From positions 1-17,603 of the forward strand of contig CAJYHH010001000.1 of NCBI GenBank assembly GCA_913773825.1: DNA of 17,603 nt, in the 5' to 3' direction. A model generated the notes under the pieces. That model saw only the letters and a list, made by a program, of their open reading frames with translations. It was not told where the DNA came from and ran no database searches. This document shows positions 1-6,897 of this stretch, one piece after another; position 1 is the first letter of the stretch; the number at the start of each line of letters is the position of its first letter. The position numbers and the translations under genes were made by a program. This DNA comes from Candidatus Sericytochromatia bacterium. GTDB lineage: Bacteria > Cyanobacteriota > Sericytochromatia > UBA7694.

Positions 1-563
1 GAGAGCAGGGCCAGACGATATTCAGCGGGCATGGCTTCGGCTTTTAGCCCAAGCTGCCAGGAACGCCAGAGGGTTTCAAGGCTGGCGTTTTCAGGCAAAC
101 TGACACCTGCAGCCCCTAAGCTTTGCAGCACTTCTGCTTCATGTTTGCGCAAACTGCCAAGCAGATGATGAATCCAGCGCATATCGCTGAGATAAGGCCT
201 GAGGTCAATTGCTGTGCGCTCAGACTTGGGCAGACGGGTTTTGGTGCCTTTATACGCACGGGGATGGGCCGCAGTTGGCCGCTGGCTGTAAATCGGTTTA
301 AGCACCGGTTCAGCGAGATTCAGCGCCTGCCAGCTTAAGGTCTGGCTGCTTAGTAAAACACGCGTCAGAGCAAACAAAAGCTCAGCTTCCTGATGTTCAG
401 CGCGACCCAGCTGCTTCCAGGCCAATAAGAGCTCAGCAGGGGGCTTTTGAGCGTTTAACTGTTCAAGGGTCTGAACCCGAATTAGATCATTGCCTTTGCG
501 CGAACGCGTCAGCACCAGCGCTTTGAGTTCATGACCATCACGCAGCCAATTGAGTACCTGCAT
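1..563 (-). CDS. Hypothetical protein, N-terminal part (runs off left edge)
   Basis: An open minus-strand frame runs without a stop from the ATG at 563 to the window edge, giving about 187 residues beginning MQVLNWLRDGHELKALVLTR. A GGGG stretch about six bases upstream supports this start; a second in-frame ATG at 569 lies too close to it. The visible part is rich in Leu, Ala, Gln and Glu and looks helical, with a basic Pro/Lys-containing linker near residues 95-115. I recognise no family and see no signal peptide or membrane segment. The C-terminus is outside the window, so a conserved domain could lie there. Codon use matches the other flank genes. Confidence 0.72.
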   Translation of the reverse strand, partial: MQVLNWLRDGHELKALVLTRSRKGNDLIRVQTLEQLNAQKPPAELLLAWKQLGRAEHQEAELLFALTRVLLSSQTLSWQALNLAEPVLKPIYSQRPTAAHPRAYKGTKTRLPKSERTAIDLRPYLSDMRWIHHLLGSLRKHEAEVLQSLGAAGVSLPENASLETLWRSWQLGLKAEAMPAEYRLALL

Positions 564-937
564 CGCCATCCCCAATCTCAATTTTAGCAATCAAGTTTAT
601 AAAACATTAGCATACCGAAAACCTCAGGCTTCGGCTAGACAGGCTTCGGATATGTAAGCTGAAACTAAGACCTCAAGACAGACGATTACTCAAAAACACT
701 TCAAATGGAAGTTAAAAAGTGTACCCAGAGGGCATAAACTGGAATCTAAGCTGCAGATAACATCAGGCTCTTTAGATTCCGTGTCATTCTGAGCTTGTCG
801 AAGAATGCGGCAGCTCATCCCCACACTTCGACGGTCCCTTCGGGATCCGCCTACGCCTACAGTGTGACAACAATTTTCTATTGGCTTTTCTAGAACAAAA
901 CATCTTAAATAACTTCAATTAGAAGTGTAGCAGAGAA
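564..937. other. Intergenic stretch without a convincing gene
   Basis: This lies between the divergently read partial gene and the 3' end of the next minus-strand gene. No frame is open with a plausible start and ribosome site. The only structured part is the repeat-like element at 781-868; the rest is AT-rich and plain. Confidence 0.6.
781..868. repeat. Palindromic intergenic repeat-like element
   Basis: The element starts with GTGTCATTCTGAGC and ends with CTACAGTGTGACA. TGTCA near its left end is matched inversely by TGACA at its right end. Inside, GTCGAAG (797-803) pairs with CTTCGAC (826-832), and CATTCT pairs with AGAATG. The CATTCTGAGCTTGTCGAAG style is common in dispersed non-coding repeats of many bacteria. 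Only one copy is visible here, so its repeat status is inferred from form. Confidence 0.4.
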
Positions 938-1957
938 CTAAAACAAAGATTCAAACGGCTTATCATGAATATAGCCGTAACGCTTGTCTAATGCCCTTAG
1001 CCAGTGATGATTGGTGCCTTCACGATCATGGCGAAAGAGATGATAAAACAAATGCAGGCGGTCTGTATAAACAAATTCACGGCGCATCTTTTCAGTTTCG
1101 GCGTAGTCTTCACCACTCCATTTAAAGCCGTAAATCGCCAGGCCTTTAAACAGTTCAGGATGTTGAGGAATCGCTTCAACAAAGGCTTTGCTAAATTCTA
1201 AAAAAGGTCTGGGATGCTGCAGATGATAAATCAAGGAGCCCGGCAGTTTAATCCAGCTGATGTTTTGCCAATAAGGCCGCTCCTGGACATAGGTAAAAAT
1301 ATCAAAGACGTCCTGAAAATACAGCGGCCTTTCAACCACACTAAAAACTTGGGTTTCAAGCGCTAAAGCAGTGGGCATGACAAAGGCATTTTCGCGCCAG
1401 CTGGGTACTTTGTGCCAAAGATAAGGGGGACGTGAGCTTGGTGCATAAGCCATATGGGTGACGGTCCAGTAGCGCAGATCTGAAAAGCGCAGCTGATCCC
1501 AATAGACTTCTGGGTAGAGGTCTGTGGCCATCAGATTGGTCCAGAGCTGCTCCAGCATCGCAATCCAGCGCGAGCCATAACGGGCATTGAGTTCAGGCTG
1601 TACAGCCAGTACCGAGGCGATAAAATCCACTTCGGGCAGACATTCCATATGCAGATAACAGAAGGTCTCACCGATCTCAGGATGCTCCAGCAGAGCTGCA
1701 AAGATTGAAGTCAGTTCCCAGCAGACTACACCAGCCACTACCTGCGATTGAACAGGTAAATGTAGCCAGGGAAAACCCGCTTGCTGACTCAGATAGTCTT
1801 CTAGTTCCTGTGGCGAATCAGACTGATCAACCCAAAACGTATTAAAGGTCTGCTCAGTCTGACGATTGAGGGCATCAACCAGATATTCCAGATGGTCAAA
1901 GGATAAAAAGGGATTCCTGACAATAATCAGGCTGATCGGCACGGGATGACTCGACAT
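938..1957 (-). CDS. Hypothetical protein with glycosyltransferase-like N-terminus
   Basis: A 339-residue cytoplasmic-looking protein without signal peptide or membrane helix. The first 60 residues (PISLIIVRNPF, then DHLEYLVDALNRQT and TFWVDQS) follow the beta-alpha-beta opening of GT-A family 2 glycosyltransferases, where such a segment contacts the nucleotide sugar. I cannot find a clear DxD metal motif in the expected place, and the rest, rich in Tyr, Trp, Phe and His, is not recognisable. The start has only a weak upstream ribosome site. Sugar transfer is an inference from the N-terminus alone; an unrelated Rossmann-like protein is possible. It is a single gene, with more than 400 bases before the next one upstream. 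Confidence 0.7.
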   Translation of the reverse strand: MSSHPVPISLIIVRNPFLSFDHLEYLVDALNRQTEQTFNTFWVDQSDSPQELEDYLSQQAGFPWLHLPVQSQVVAGVVCWELTSIFAALLEHPEIGETFCYLHMECLPEVDFIASVLAVQPELNARYGSRWIAMLEQLWTNLMATDLYPEVYWDQLRFSDLRYWTVTHMAYAPSSRPPYLWHKVPSWRENAFVMPTALALETQVFSVVERPLYFQDVFDIFTYVQERPYWQNISWIKLPGSLIYHLQHPRPFLEFSKAFVEAIPQHPELFKGLAIYGFKWSGEDYAETEKMRREFVYTDRLHLFYHLFRHDREGTNHHWLRALDKRYGYIHDKPFESLF

Positions 1958-2130
1958 GTGTTCGCTAGAGCATCTTTCTTGAGGTCAAAGATGAGTTTAG
2001 CACTTTAAAGTTCACTTGGCAGCAGCCAAAGGCTGTTCAAAAAATCAGGGGGAAGAGCCTTGATAAGAGGTTTTAGCTGGGATTGAGGTTTCATCCAGTG
2101 AGTGAGATTGAGTCCCATCAGTTCTGGTTT

Positions 2131-2156
2131 GTGGAACCCCGACGCCAGGGTTCCAC
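2131..2156. repeat. Perfect 9-bp inverted repeat
   Basis: GTGGAACCC (2131-2139) and GGGTTCCAC (2148-2156) flank an 8-base loop. No T-run follows on either strand, so a simple intrinsic terminator is unlikely. Confidence 0.5.
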
Positions 2157-2320
2157 GCCTCCCGGCGCGCTTCGCCAGCGGGGCCTAGCTGACAATTTTT
2201 GTTGAGGTGGACACAAAGACACTCAGACAACAAGCATGAACGGATCTTACTTGGCATGAACTCCGGGTTGTTTAAGGGTAGCCGCTAGAACGAACTAGCA
2301 ACCACTAATCGTAGCTGGGG

Positions 2321-2355
2321 ATCAGTCCCTGTTTCAGCTTTAAACAGGGACTGAT
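2321..2355. terminator. Perfect 14-bp hairpin, possible terminator of the dioxygenase-like gene
   Basis: ATCAGTCCCTGTTT (2321-2334) pairs perfectly with AAACAGGGACTGAT (2342-2355) around a 7-base loop. It lies 36 bases past the stop of the minus-strand gene at 2392 and is the strongest hairpin nearby. It lacks a U-tract in either direction, so it may protect the mRNA 3' end, or be a palindromic repeat, rather than terminate transcription alone. Confidence 0.4.
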
Positions 2356-2391
2356 TGTGTTCTACTGAGAACAGGCCCTAAAGCTAAAAAG

Positions 2392-3153
2392 TTAAGCTTG
2401 GTGCTTAGAACCGTAATCCAGCATTAGCTGTTCAATCTCGTTGATGTCGTCTTCAGAGATTTCCCAGACTTGTTTGCTGCCGATTTTTTCAGAAATGCTG
2501 TTAAACAGTTCGTCAGGAATAAAGGGTGTAACCTTGCCTGAGCGATACTCTCGCTCTTTTTCGCCATACAGGCCTAAGAAGGTTTCGTCACGGAACCAGG
2601 TCTGTTTATTGGCTTTCTGGATTTCAGCCAGTTCAGAATCGCTAGGCTCACGCTGCAAAAACTCAAAGAACATGCCCGATGATTTACTGCCAGGGAAGAA
2701 CCACTCACCAGAGAAAACCTGAATCAGATTTTCTTCTTCGTCTTTGAGAATCGGGGTAATAAACTGAACGCCACGGGCGCTGGCATGAGCATGAAAAGCA
2801 ATCAGGTCAGGGGTACGCAGAGCAATATGCTGCCAGTGAGCCGCAGACTCATGACCGTCGAGCATATCGCGTACATGTGAAGGCTGATCAGCAGGCTCGG
2901 AAGGCTGAACCACGGCAATAATCGTTTGCAGCGGATCGTTTTCTTTGGGCTGCCACTCGCCAATGCGATTGGCAAAGGTCATGGAGACTTCAGAACCATC
3001 AGGCTGGCTACGACGCTTTTCATAAAGCAGATCTTCAGGGGTCACGCCAAAAATAATCCGGAAGGCTGCGTAAGCCACGGTGTAGAGCTTAGGGTGCAAC
3101 AGCAGGGTCATATGGTCCACGCTGAAGTTGAGAAAGTCGGGTTTGGTGCTCAT
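2392..3153 (-). CDS. VOC-superfamily, 4-hydroxyphenylpyruvate dioxygenase-like protein
   Basis: This 253-residue protein shows the three metal ligands expected of an HPPD/vicinal-oxygen-chelate enzyme: His14 in VDHMTL, His109 in WQHIAL and Glu164 in GMFFEFLQR. HPPD-type enzymes use Fe(II) to oxidise 2-oxo acids or related aromatic substrates; the substrate here is unknown. It is shorter than classical HPPD (about 350 residues), and the charged last 80 residues are unlike it. The start is placed at the ATG at 3153, which has GAGG eight bases upstream; an earlier in-frame ATG at 3186 has no ribosome site. It lies 89 bases after the reductase gene on the same strand, probably in one operon, with a hairpin between. 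Family confident, reaction not. Confidence 0.75.
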   Translation of the reverse strand: MSTKPDFLNFSVDHMTLLLHPKLYTVAYAAFRIIFGVTPEDLLYEKRRSQPDGSEVSMTFANRIGEWQPKENDPLQTIIAVVQPSEPADQPSHVRDMLDGHESAAHWQHIALRTPDLIAFHAHASARGVQFITPILKDEEENLIQVFSGEWFFPGSKSSGMFFEFLQREPSDSELAEIQKANKQTWFRDETFLGLYGEKEREYRSGKVTPFIPDELFNSISEKIGSKQVWEISEDDINEIEQLMLDYGSKHQA

Positions 3154-3202
3154 AAGCAATACCTCGGCAGAAAGTTGATAATTCATTGTGCCGGAAACTG
3201 AC

Positions 3203-3234
3203 GCGGGCCGACAGCTTAAATGCCGTCGACCCGC
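3203..3234. other. Imperfect hairpin between two co-directional genes
   Basis: GCGGG..CGAC at the left pairs with GTCG..CCCGC at the right, with one C/A mismatch and an AT-rich loop. It lies in the 89-base gap between the reductase and the dioxygenase-like gene. It could be a processing, attenuation or stability element; no U-tract follows in the minus direction. Confidence 0.4.
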
Positions 3235-3242
3235 AAAAGTAT

Positions 3243-3848
3243 TTAGGATTTAAGCAAATAAGTGAGCAGCAAAACCCCGTTGCTGTAAACTTTTGAGTCC
3301 ACAAGCTCGCTCACAATTGGCTCAGGCATGTCTTCAAACAGCTTAATTCCTTCGCCATATAGCACCGGATTGACTTTAAGCACCAGCTCGTCAATCAATC
3401 CAGCTTTTAACAGCTCAGTTGCCAGCGAAGCCCCACCACAGAGATAAATAGCTGTACCCGCTTCAGCTTTCAGCTGACGCACAAAGTCTTCGCTATTTTC
3501 GCGCACCAATTCAAAGCTGCCCGCATTTTCAGAACTGGCTTCATAGCCCAGCAGCGACTGCCACATGCTGAGCACCGGATTAGTGTCTGGCAATTCAGGC
3601 GCCAGCTCCAGACTGCGCGAAAAGACAATATTGCGCATCCGTGGATAAGAAGGCTGCCCAGCTACTAATCCAGCTGGAAACGACATCGCATAAGTCTGAC
3701 GACCCATCAGCACCGTATCGTAAGCCTTAAGCTGCTCAAAATAGTCGCTGACGTGCTCCCCTTCCTGCAAAAATCCAGGGATACTGCCATCCGCTTTGGC
3801 GATATAGCCGTCTAGGGTGGTTGCAATATGATAAACCAATTTACGCAT
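3243..3848 (-). CDS. RibD C-terminal / dihydrofolate reductase-like protein
   Basis: A 201-residue protein of the RibD_C (DHFR-like) family, typified by small NADPH-dependent reductases such as YyaP/YwjB. It begins RKLVYHIATTLDGYIA, carries the VLMGRQTY strand typical of the family, and has the nucleotide-binding GGASLATELL segment near residues 140-150, followed by VNPVLYGEGIKLF. Length is normal. The ATG at 3848 was chosen because AGGAGG lies nine bases upstream; the in-frame ATG at 3857 directly abuts that site. The start overlaps the end of a 43-codon ORF, suggesting translational coupling. The substrate is not predictable. It is likely cotranscribed with the downstream dioxygenase-like gene. 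Confidence 0.85.
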   Translation of the reverse strand: MRKLVYHIATTLDGYIAKADGSIPGFLQEGEHVSDYFEQLKAYDTVLMGRQTYAMSFPAGLVAGQPSYPRMRNIVFSRSLELAPELPDTNPVLSMWQSLLGYEASSENAGSFELVRENSEDFVRQLKAEAGTAIYLCGGASLATELLKAGLIDELVLKVNPVLYGEGIKLFEDMPEPIVSELVDSKVYSNGVLLLTYLLKS

Positions 3849-3972
3849 TATCTTCATCCTCCTGCTGATTGAGTGTTGTGTAGAGCTCAGGCGGCAATCC
3901 AGAAGCAGGCGAACAGACCAACCCCAAAGGCCGGAAAGCGTTAATTTTAATCAATCGAAGTAACATCGCCAT
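3841..3972 (-). CDS. Small 43-residue ORF overlapping the reductase start
   Basis: This ORF begins MAMLLRLIKINAF and ends QQEDEDNA. It has a good ribosome site (CAGGAG, about six bases before the ATG at 3972), and its TAA at 3843-3841 overlaps the reductase ATG by eight bases, the usual geometry of translational coupling. The N-terminal half is hydrophobic and basic, the C-terminal tail acidic. It may be a real small protein, a leader peptide setting reductase translation, or the relic of a longer gene. I recognise no family. Confidence 0.4.
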   Translation of the reverse strand: MAMLLRLIKINAFRPLGLVCSPASGLPPELYTTLNQQEDEDNA

Positions 3973-4324
3973 CTCTATCTCCTGTCCTCACCAGAGCTTC
4001 AAATGAAGTCATTTAGGGTGTTTACAGTTGATTGATCATGGTCAGGCGCTGCCACTCCTCCTTAAAATCAAATTCCAAGAACGTCCCTAATCTTAAACCC
4101 AGATTCCCAATTTGAGCAAGCCTCTCTGAATCAGAGCAAAAGGATCAAGGTAAAAGTTGTCGGGCAAAATGATCACCGTGATAACTTTGCCTCCAAATCT
4201 ATCACAAAATTATCACGCTCATAGCCTGTTGCCCCAAGCGCGACTCTAAGCAAGACATTCCAGCAGTCCAAATTTAGCATCTTCAAGATTGCCCGAACAC
4301 GTCTAAAATCAAGATCTTTAGCCC
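3973..4324. other. Intergenic region with possible minus-strand promoter
   Basis: No convincing gene is present. For the minus-strand operon, TTGCTC (4119-4114) and TAAGAT (4095-4090) with an 18-base spacer are a possible -35/-10 pair. A dyad, ATCACCGTGAT at 4172-4182, lies upstream of it and matches the operator at 4367-4379. A minus-strand AAGGAGG at about 4061 precedes only a very short frame. Confidence 0.35.
4172..4182. promoter_or_regulatory. Operator-like dyad O1 (ATCAC-C-GTGAT)
   Basis: ATCACCGTGAT sits in the context AAATG-dyad-AACTTT. Nearly the same context recurs at 4362-4384, about 195 bases further right, with one extra T and one base change at the dyad centre. Extra ATCAC half-sites lie around 4200-4217. 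Two copies of an extended dyad suggest a repressor site, though no cognate regulator gene is visible. Confidence 0.45.
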
Positions 4325-4352
4325 TTGCCGAAAAAATCATCTCCGCTATACT
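4325..4352 (+). promoter_or_regulatory. Sigma70-like promoter facing the accessory island
   Basis: TTGCCG (4325-4330) and TATACT (4347-4352), with a 16-base spacer, resemble the consensus. Transcription would start near 4360 and run into the dyad at 4367-4379 and then toward the ATPase gene at 4611. A ribosome-like AAAGGAG at 4385-4391 follows but no start codon lies at a useful distance, so the gene it once served may have been lost or displaced. Confidence 0.5.
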
Positions 4353-4366
4353 AAATGTAACAAATG

Positions 4367-4379
4367 TATCACGGTGATA
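4367..4379. promoter_or_regulatory. Operator-like dyad O2 (TATCAC-G-GTGATA)
   Basis: A perfect 6-1-6 dyad lies just downstream of the -10 box at 4347-4352, where a bound repressor would block transcription. It shares its flanks with the dyad at 4172-4182. The regulator is not in the window. Confidence 0.5.
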
Positions 4380-4392
4380 ACTTTAAAGGAGA

Positions 4393-4525
4393 TATCCAGA
4401 TCTGGATAACAGGCAGATATACAGATCTACTCAACTACTGGTTGGCCAGATGACCGACGGTCACCCAAAACCTGATAGCGAGGCCTAGATGAACAATTCA
4501 CTTGAAGAGAACTGCCCGTCGGGCA
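4393..4525. repeat. Cluster of short perfect palindromes
   Basis: Three palindromes follow one another: TATCCAGATCTGGATA (4393-4408, 16 bp), TGACCG-A-CGGTCA (4451-4463) and TGCCC-GTC-GGGCA (4513-4525). With the operator at 4367 they fill the non-coding lead into the accessory island. The last has a weaker counterpart, CCC-GTCA-GGG, at 8945-8954 before the HEAT-repeat gene. Confidence 0.45.
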
Positions 4526-4564
4526 CGTGTCCAACTATCACATCATCTTGGCTGACGCAAGATA
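4513..4564 (+). repeat. Cassette-boundary element copy 1 (hairpin, GTCCAAC, stem-loop)
   Basis: It consists of the TGCCC/GGGCA hairpin, GTCCAAC at 4529-4535, and the stem ATCTTG (4545-4550) / CAAGAT (4558-4563) with a 7-base loop. Positions 4541-4564 match 8971-8994 at 22 of 24 bases; both differences are A/G transitions and the stem is kept. The two copies fall in different reading frames relative to the genes they precede, so the conservation is in the DNA or RNA, not in protein. Confidence 0.5.
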
Positions 4565-4610
4565 TCTTAATATTATATTATTCAGCAACAATTTGAATGG
4601 CGCAGATAAC

Positions 4611-5996
4611 ATGATAAAAAAACTTTCACTAACCAACTTTAAAAGCTTCAAAAATTTAGAGGAATTAAGATTTGATAATGTGACTGTATTAGTAGGTAAA
4701 AATAGTTCTGGCAAGTCATCTATATTACAAAGCCTTTTGTTGTTAAAACAAACATTAGCGTCTTCAAGTGACAATTCTCCACTTTTATTAGAAGGTAATT
4801 ACTTAAAATACTCAAACTTAAATGAGTTGACATTTGCAAAGCCTTCACCAAAAAAAGCGAATATTGGATATAAATTTGAATACAATTTCGGCAACAAGAC
4901 ATCAATAATTGAAATTAAATTTAAAAACAAATCTACGAACGATGGCTGTGAAATTGTTGTCTCTGATTATTCCGTTAAGTTATCAAGGAAATCTAAAAAA
5001 TTTCAATTCCATAAGGTTTCTGCAGCATCTCATATAGATTTGTTTAAAGGGAAATTACCTCCGGTAGAAGGCAAGCCCTTTGAAGAGGTTACAGGCAGAA
5101 AAATAATTAAAACTGTTTACGAAAAATTTTATCCTGAATATTATAATGTTAGAGTCCACACTAAGAAAAAAGCCTACGAACTAGATTTACCAATTTTTCT
5201 TGTGACTCAACAAGAAGAACTCTTGAATCTTTCATTCAGAACTATGTTGTCAAATATTAAATACCTTAGCCCAGTTCGTGCAATACCTGAAAGAGCCTAT
5301 GTCCATTATTCCCAAAACGTAAAGGAATTGAATGATAATGGCTCTAATGCCGCCCATGTTTTGTGGCTAAAGCAAAATGATGAAGTTGTATGGAGAGGAA
5401 AGAAACAAACGCTTGTGCAGGCTGTGAACAACTGCTTTGCATGTATGGGTTTAAATCAGGTTGTTAGTCCAAGTAGGACAGGTGAAATCATTTACCAAGT
5501 AAACATGAAGGAAAATTATTCAGGTAAAGCAGTAACATTAGCTGATGTAGGTTTCGGTTATTCTCAATTGCTACCAGTTATATTGATTGGACTTTTAAGT
5601 ACTGATTATAGTCTTATTCTAATTGAACAACCAGAGCTGCATTTGCACCCTTCTAGTGCTGCTAATCTAGCAGATTTATTTTTGGGTTTCTTAGAAGATA
5701 ACAAGTATTTTATTATTGAGACACATAGTGCTGAATTCATTAACAGGCTAAGATTAAGAGTAATTGAAAATTCGGAATTAAGCAAAAAAATAAATATTGT
5801 ATTTGTAGAATCATCTCAAAGTCAAGGCTCTCAAATTCAACAATTTAATATTGATGAGAACGGTATGTTTCCGGACTGGCCAGAGGGTTTTTTAGATGAA
5901 TCCGAAAAACTAGCTCAGGCAATGCTAAATGCTAGATTAAAAAAATTTCCTAGTACAAAAAAATTGGCTCGGAGGCAGATTAATGACCGGGGGTAA
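4611..5996 (+). CDS. AAA family ATPase, DUF3696 type
   Basis: A 461-residue ATPase of the AAA_15/AAA_21, OLD-like group. It shows the NFKSFKN N-terminus, Walker A GKNSSGKS (residues 29-36), the GFGYSQLLP signature (about 313-321), Walker B LILIEQPELHLHP (about 334-346) and the switch segment ETHSAEF (about 370). The C-terminal DENGMFPDWPEGFLDE is characteristic of DUF3696. Such stand-alone ATPases often power or sense in anti-phage systems alongside an effector. The ATG at 4611 is preferred because homology begins there; an open frame back to a GTG at 4527 runs through the boundary stem-loop. No strong ribosome site is seen. The gene is much more AT-rich than the flanks, a sign of transfer, and overlaps the next gene by 14 bases. 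Confidence 0.88.
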   Translation: MIKKLSLTNFKSFKNLEELRFDNVTVLVGKNSSGKSSILQSLLLLKQTLASSSDNSPLLLEGNYLKYSNLNELTFAKPSPKKANIGYKFEYNFGNKTSIIEIKFKNKSTNDGCEIVVSDYSVKLSRKSKKFQFHKVSAASHIDLFKGKLPPVEGKPFEEVTGRKIIKTVYEKFYPEYYNVRVHTKKKAYELDLPIFLVTQQEELLNLSFRTMLSNIKYLSPVRAIPERAYVHYSQNVKELNDNGSNAAHVLWLKQNDEVVWRGKKQTLVQAVNNCFACMGLNQVVSPSRTGEIIYQVNMKENYSGKAVTLADVGFGYSQLLPVILIGLLSTDYSLILIEQPELHLHPSSAANLADLFLGFLEDNKYFIIETHSAEFINRLRLRVIENSELSKKINIVFVESSQSQGSQIQQFNIDENGMFPDWPEGFLDESEKLAQAMLNARLKKFPSTKKLARRQINDRG

Positions 5997-6726
5997 GCTA
6001 ACAATTTGCCCACATTTCATTATGGACTACACCCTAACTTCGCCAGAAGATATTGCTCGTGAAATTATTTCCCCTTTACATGAGCTGTTTACAGGTCTGG
6101 ACGCCAGAGAGGGGGTCACTCTTTGCATGTCTAATGAAATACTGCTGCGATTTAGAAGTACTTATCCTTGGCAGTTAATGTCTGATAGAAGGTGGAAAGG
6201 CCATTTAATTGAATGGCACACCCTGATTACACAAAATATAGTGGATCGATGTCTAATTATCGAACCAAAAAATTCTCAAATAGCTTCTGCAACATGCTGT
6301 ACTTCATTAACACAAGAGGTCGATGATCTCTTTAAAAGGTTCTTGAATTTTTGGTGTTCAACAAAGTTGCCAAATGGTTCATATGAAGAAGGGGTTTTTG
6401 TTTCTGAGTCTAATTGCGCTTCAAGTTCATCATTTTTTGTTATCTACTCCAGCCTGGATCTGGATTTTCTTGAATACCCATGGTTACAAATCTACGAGAG
6501 ATTTTTATTACAACATCAATCCCTACCTCCGGAAGGTGATTACCCTTTTGCCCCGCCTCGAGATTGGCGGAACTTTTCACACCCTCAAAAAGGACTTCAA
6601 AATGGTTTTCTTGATAAGGATGGAAACGAATGGGTATGGGATCGACTACATAATAATCATTGGGATGTTCAAGAGGGCGGTGGAAGCTATACAAATGTAG
6701 GGATTGATGGGTCAATTCTAGGCTAA
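5983..6726 (+). CDS. Unknown partner of the ATPase; toxin-like C-terminus
   Basis: A 247-residue protein whose ATG follows GGAGG by seven bases inside the end of the ATPase gene, so the two are translationally coupled. Residues 1-170 are unfamiliar, with CMSNEILLRFRSTYPW and an aromatic-rich middle. The tail, about 205-247 (FLDKDGNEWVWDRL, NNHWDVQ, YTNVGIDGSI), resembles C-terminal nuclease domains of polymorphic toxins, where a DxxGNxW...WDVQ...NV..DG pattern is seen. If so, this would be the effector and the ATPase its sensor or control subunit. That is inference from a short motif and the pairing. No signal peptide or membrane helix is present. Like the ATPase, it is AT-rich. Confidence 0.75.
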   Translation: MTGGKLTICPHFIMDYTLTSPEDIAREIISPLHELFTGLDAREGVTLCMSNEILLRFRSTYPWQLMSDRRWKGHLIEWHTLITQNIVDRCLIIEPKNSQIASATCCTSLTQEVDDLFKRFLNFWCSTKLPNGSYEEGVFVSESNCASSSSFFVIYSSLDLDFLEYPWLQIYERFLLQHQSLPPEGDYPFAPPRDWRNFSHPQKGLQNGFLDKDGNEWVWDRLHNNHWDVQEGGGSYTNVGIDGSILG

Positions 6727-6730
6727 AGCT

Positions 6731-6788
6731 GTCCAACGATCAAAATGCACTTGGCGCGCTTCGTTTGCAAGTGATTTTGGTTGATTCC
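6731..6788 (+). repeat. Recombination-site-like hairpin after the ATPase unit (attC-like)
   Basis: It begins five bases after the stop codon. GTCCAAC (6731-6737) fits the RYYYAAC end of integron attC sites. The inner arms CAAAAT-g-CACTTG (6741-6753) and CAAGTGATTTTG (6768-6779) pair perfectly apart from one extrahelical G, as in attC sites. The right end is GTTGATT, six of seven against GTTRRRY. Ends GTCCAAC and TTTGGnTTGATTCC are shared with 10093-10142. An alternative is a large-loop terminator for the ATPase pair. Confidence 0.45.
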
Positions 6789-6840
6789 CAGATCTCGCAA
6801 GCTCGACAGGGAATCCCGCAAGGCCGATTGGCACGGCCTT
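6783..6840 (+). other. Two consecutive hairpins upstream of the DUF1016 gene
   Basis: GATTCCC (6783-6789) pairs with GGGAATC (6809-6815), and AAGGCCG (6820-6826) pairs with CGGCCTT (6834-6840) around 7 bases. With the attC-like arm before them they form a structured leader of about 110 bases. No U-tract follows, so they may shape the 5' UTR or belong to the recombination site. Confidence 0.4.
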
Positions 6841-6897
6841 GGTCATAGGTGCCTGCGATAGCTTGGCTCTGGATCCTGAGGCTGATAGACTGACTAT

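Larger units (their letters stand above)
1958..2391. other. Intergenic stretch with two perfect hairpins, no convincing gene
   Basis: No frame here has a protein-like composition with a plausible start; the 70-codon minus frame at 2045-2257 runs across the hairpin and has low-complexity, unbiased codons. The region holds the stem-loops at 2131-2156 and 2321-2355, followed by a short GC-rich stretch (2157-2186) after the first. Confidence 0.55.

Noticed and set aside
123..338. 71-codon plus-strand frame at the left edge
   Set aside because: It lies antisense to the longer, protein-like minus-strand frame 1-563 and has no ribosome site.
2045..2257. 70-codon minus-strand frame in the intergenic gap
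   Set aside because: It runs through a perfect hairpin, has no protein-like hydrophobic pattern and no clear ribosome site.
4527..4610. GTG start at 4527 for the ATPase
   Set aside because: The extra 28 codons run through the boundary stem-loop that recurs in another frame at 8971; family homology begins at the ATG at 4611.
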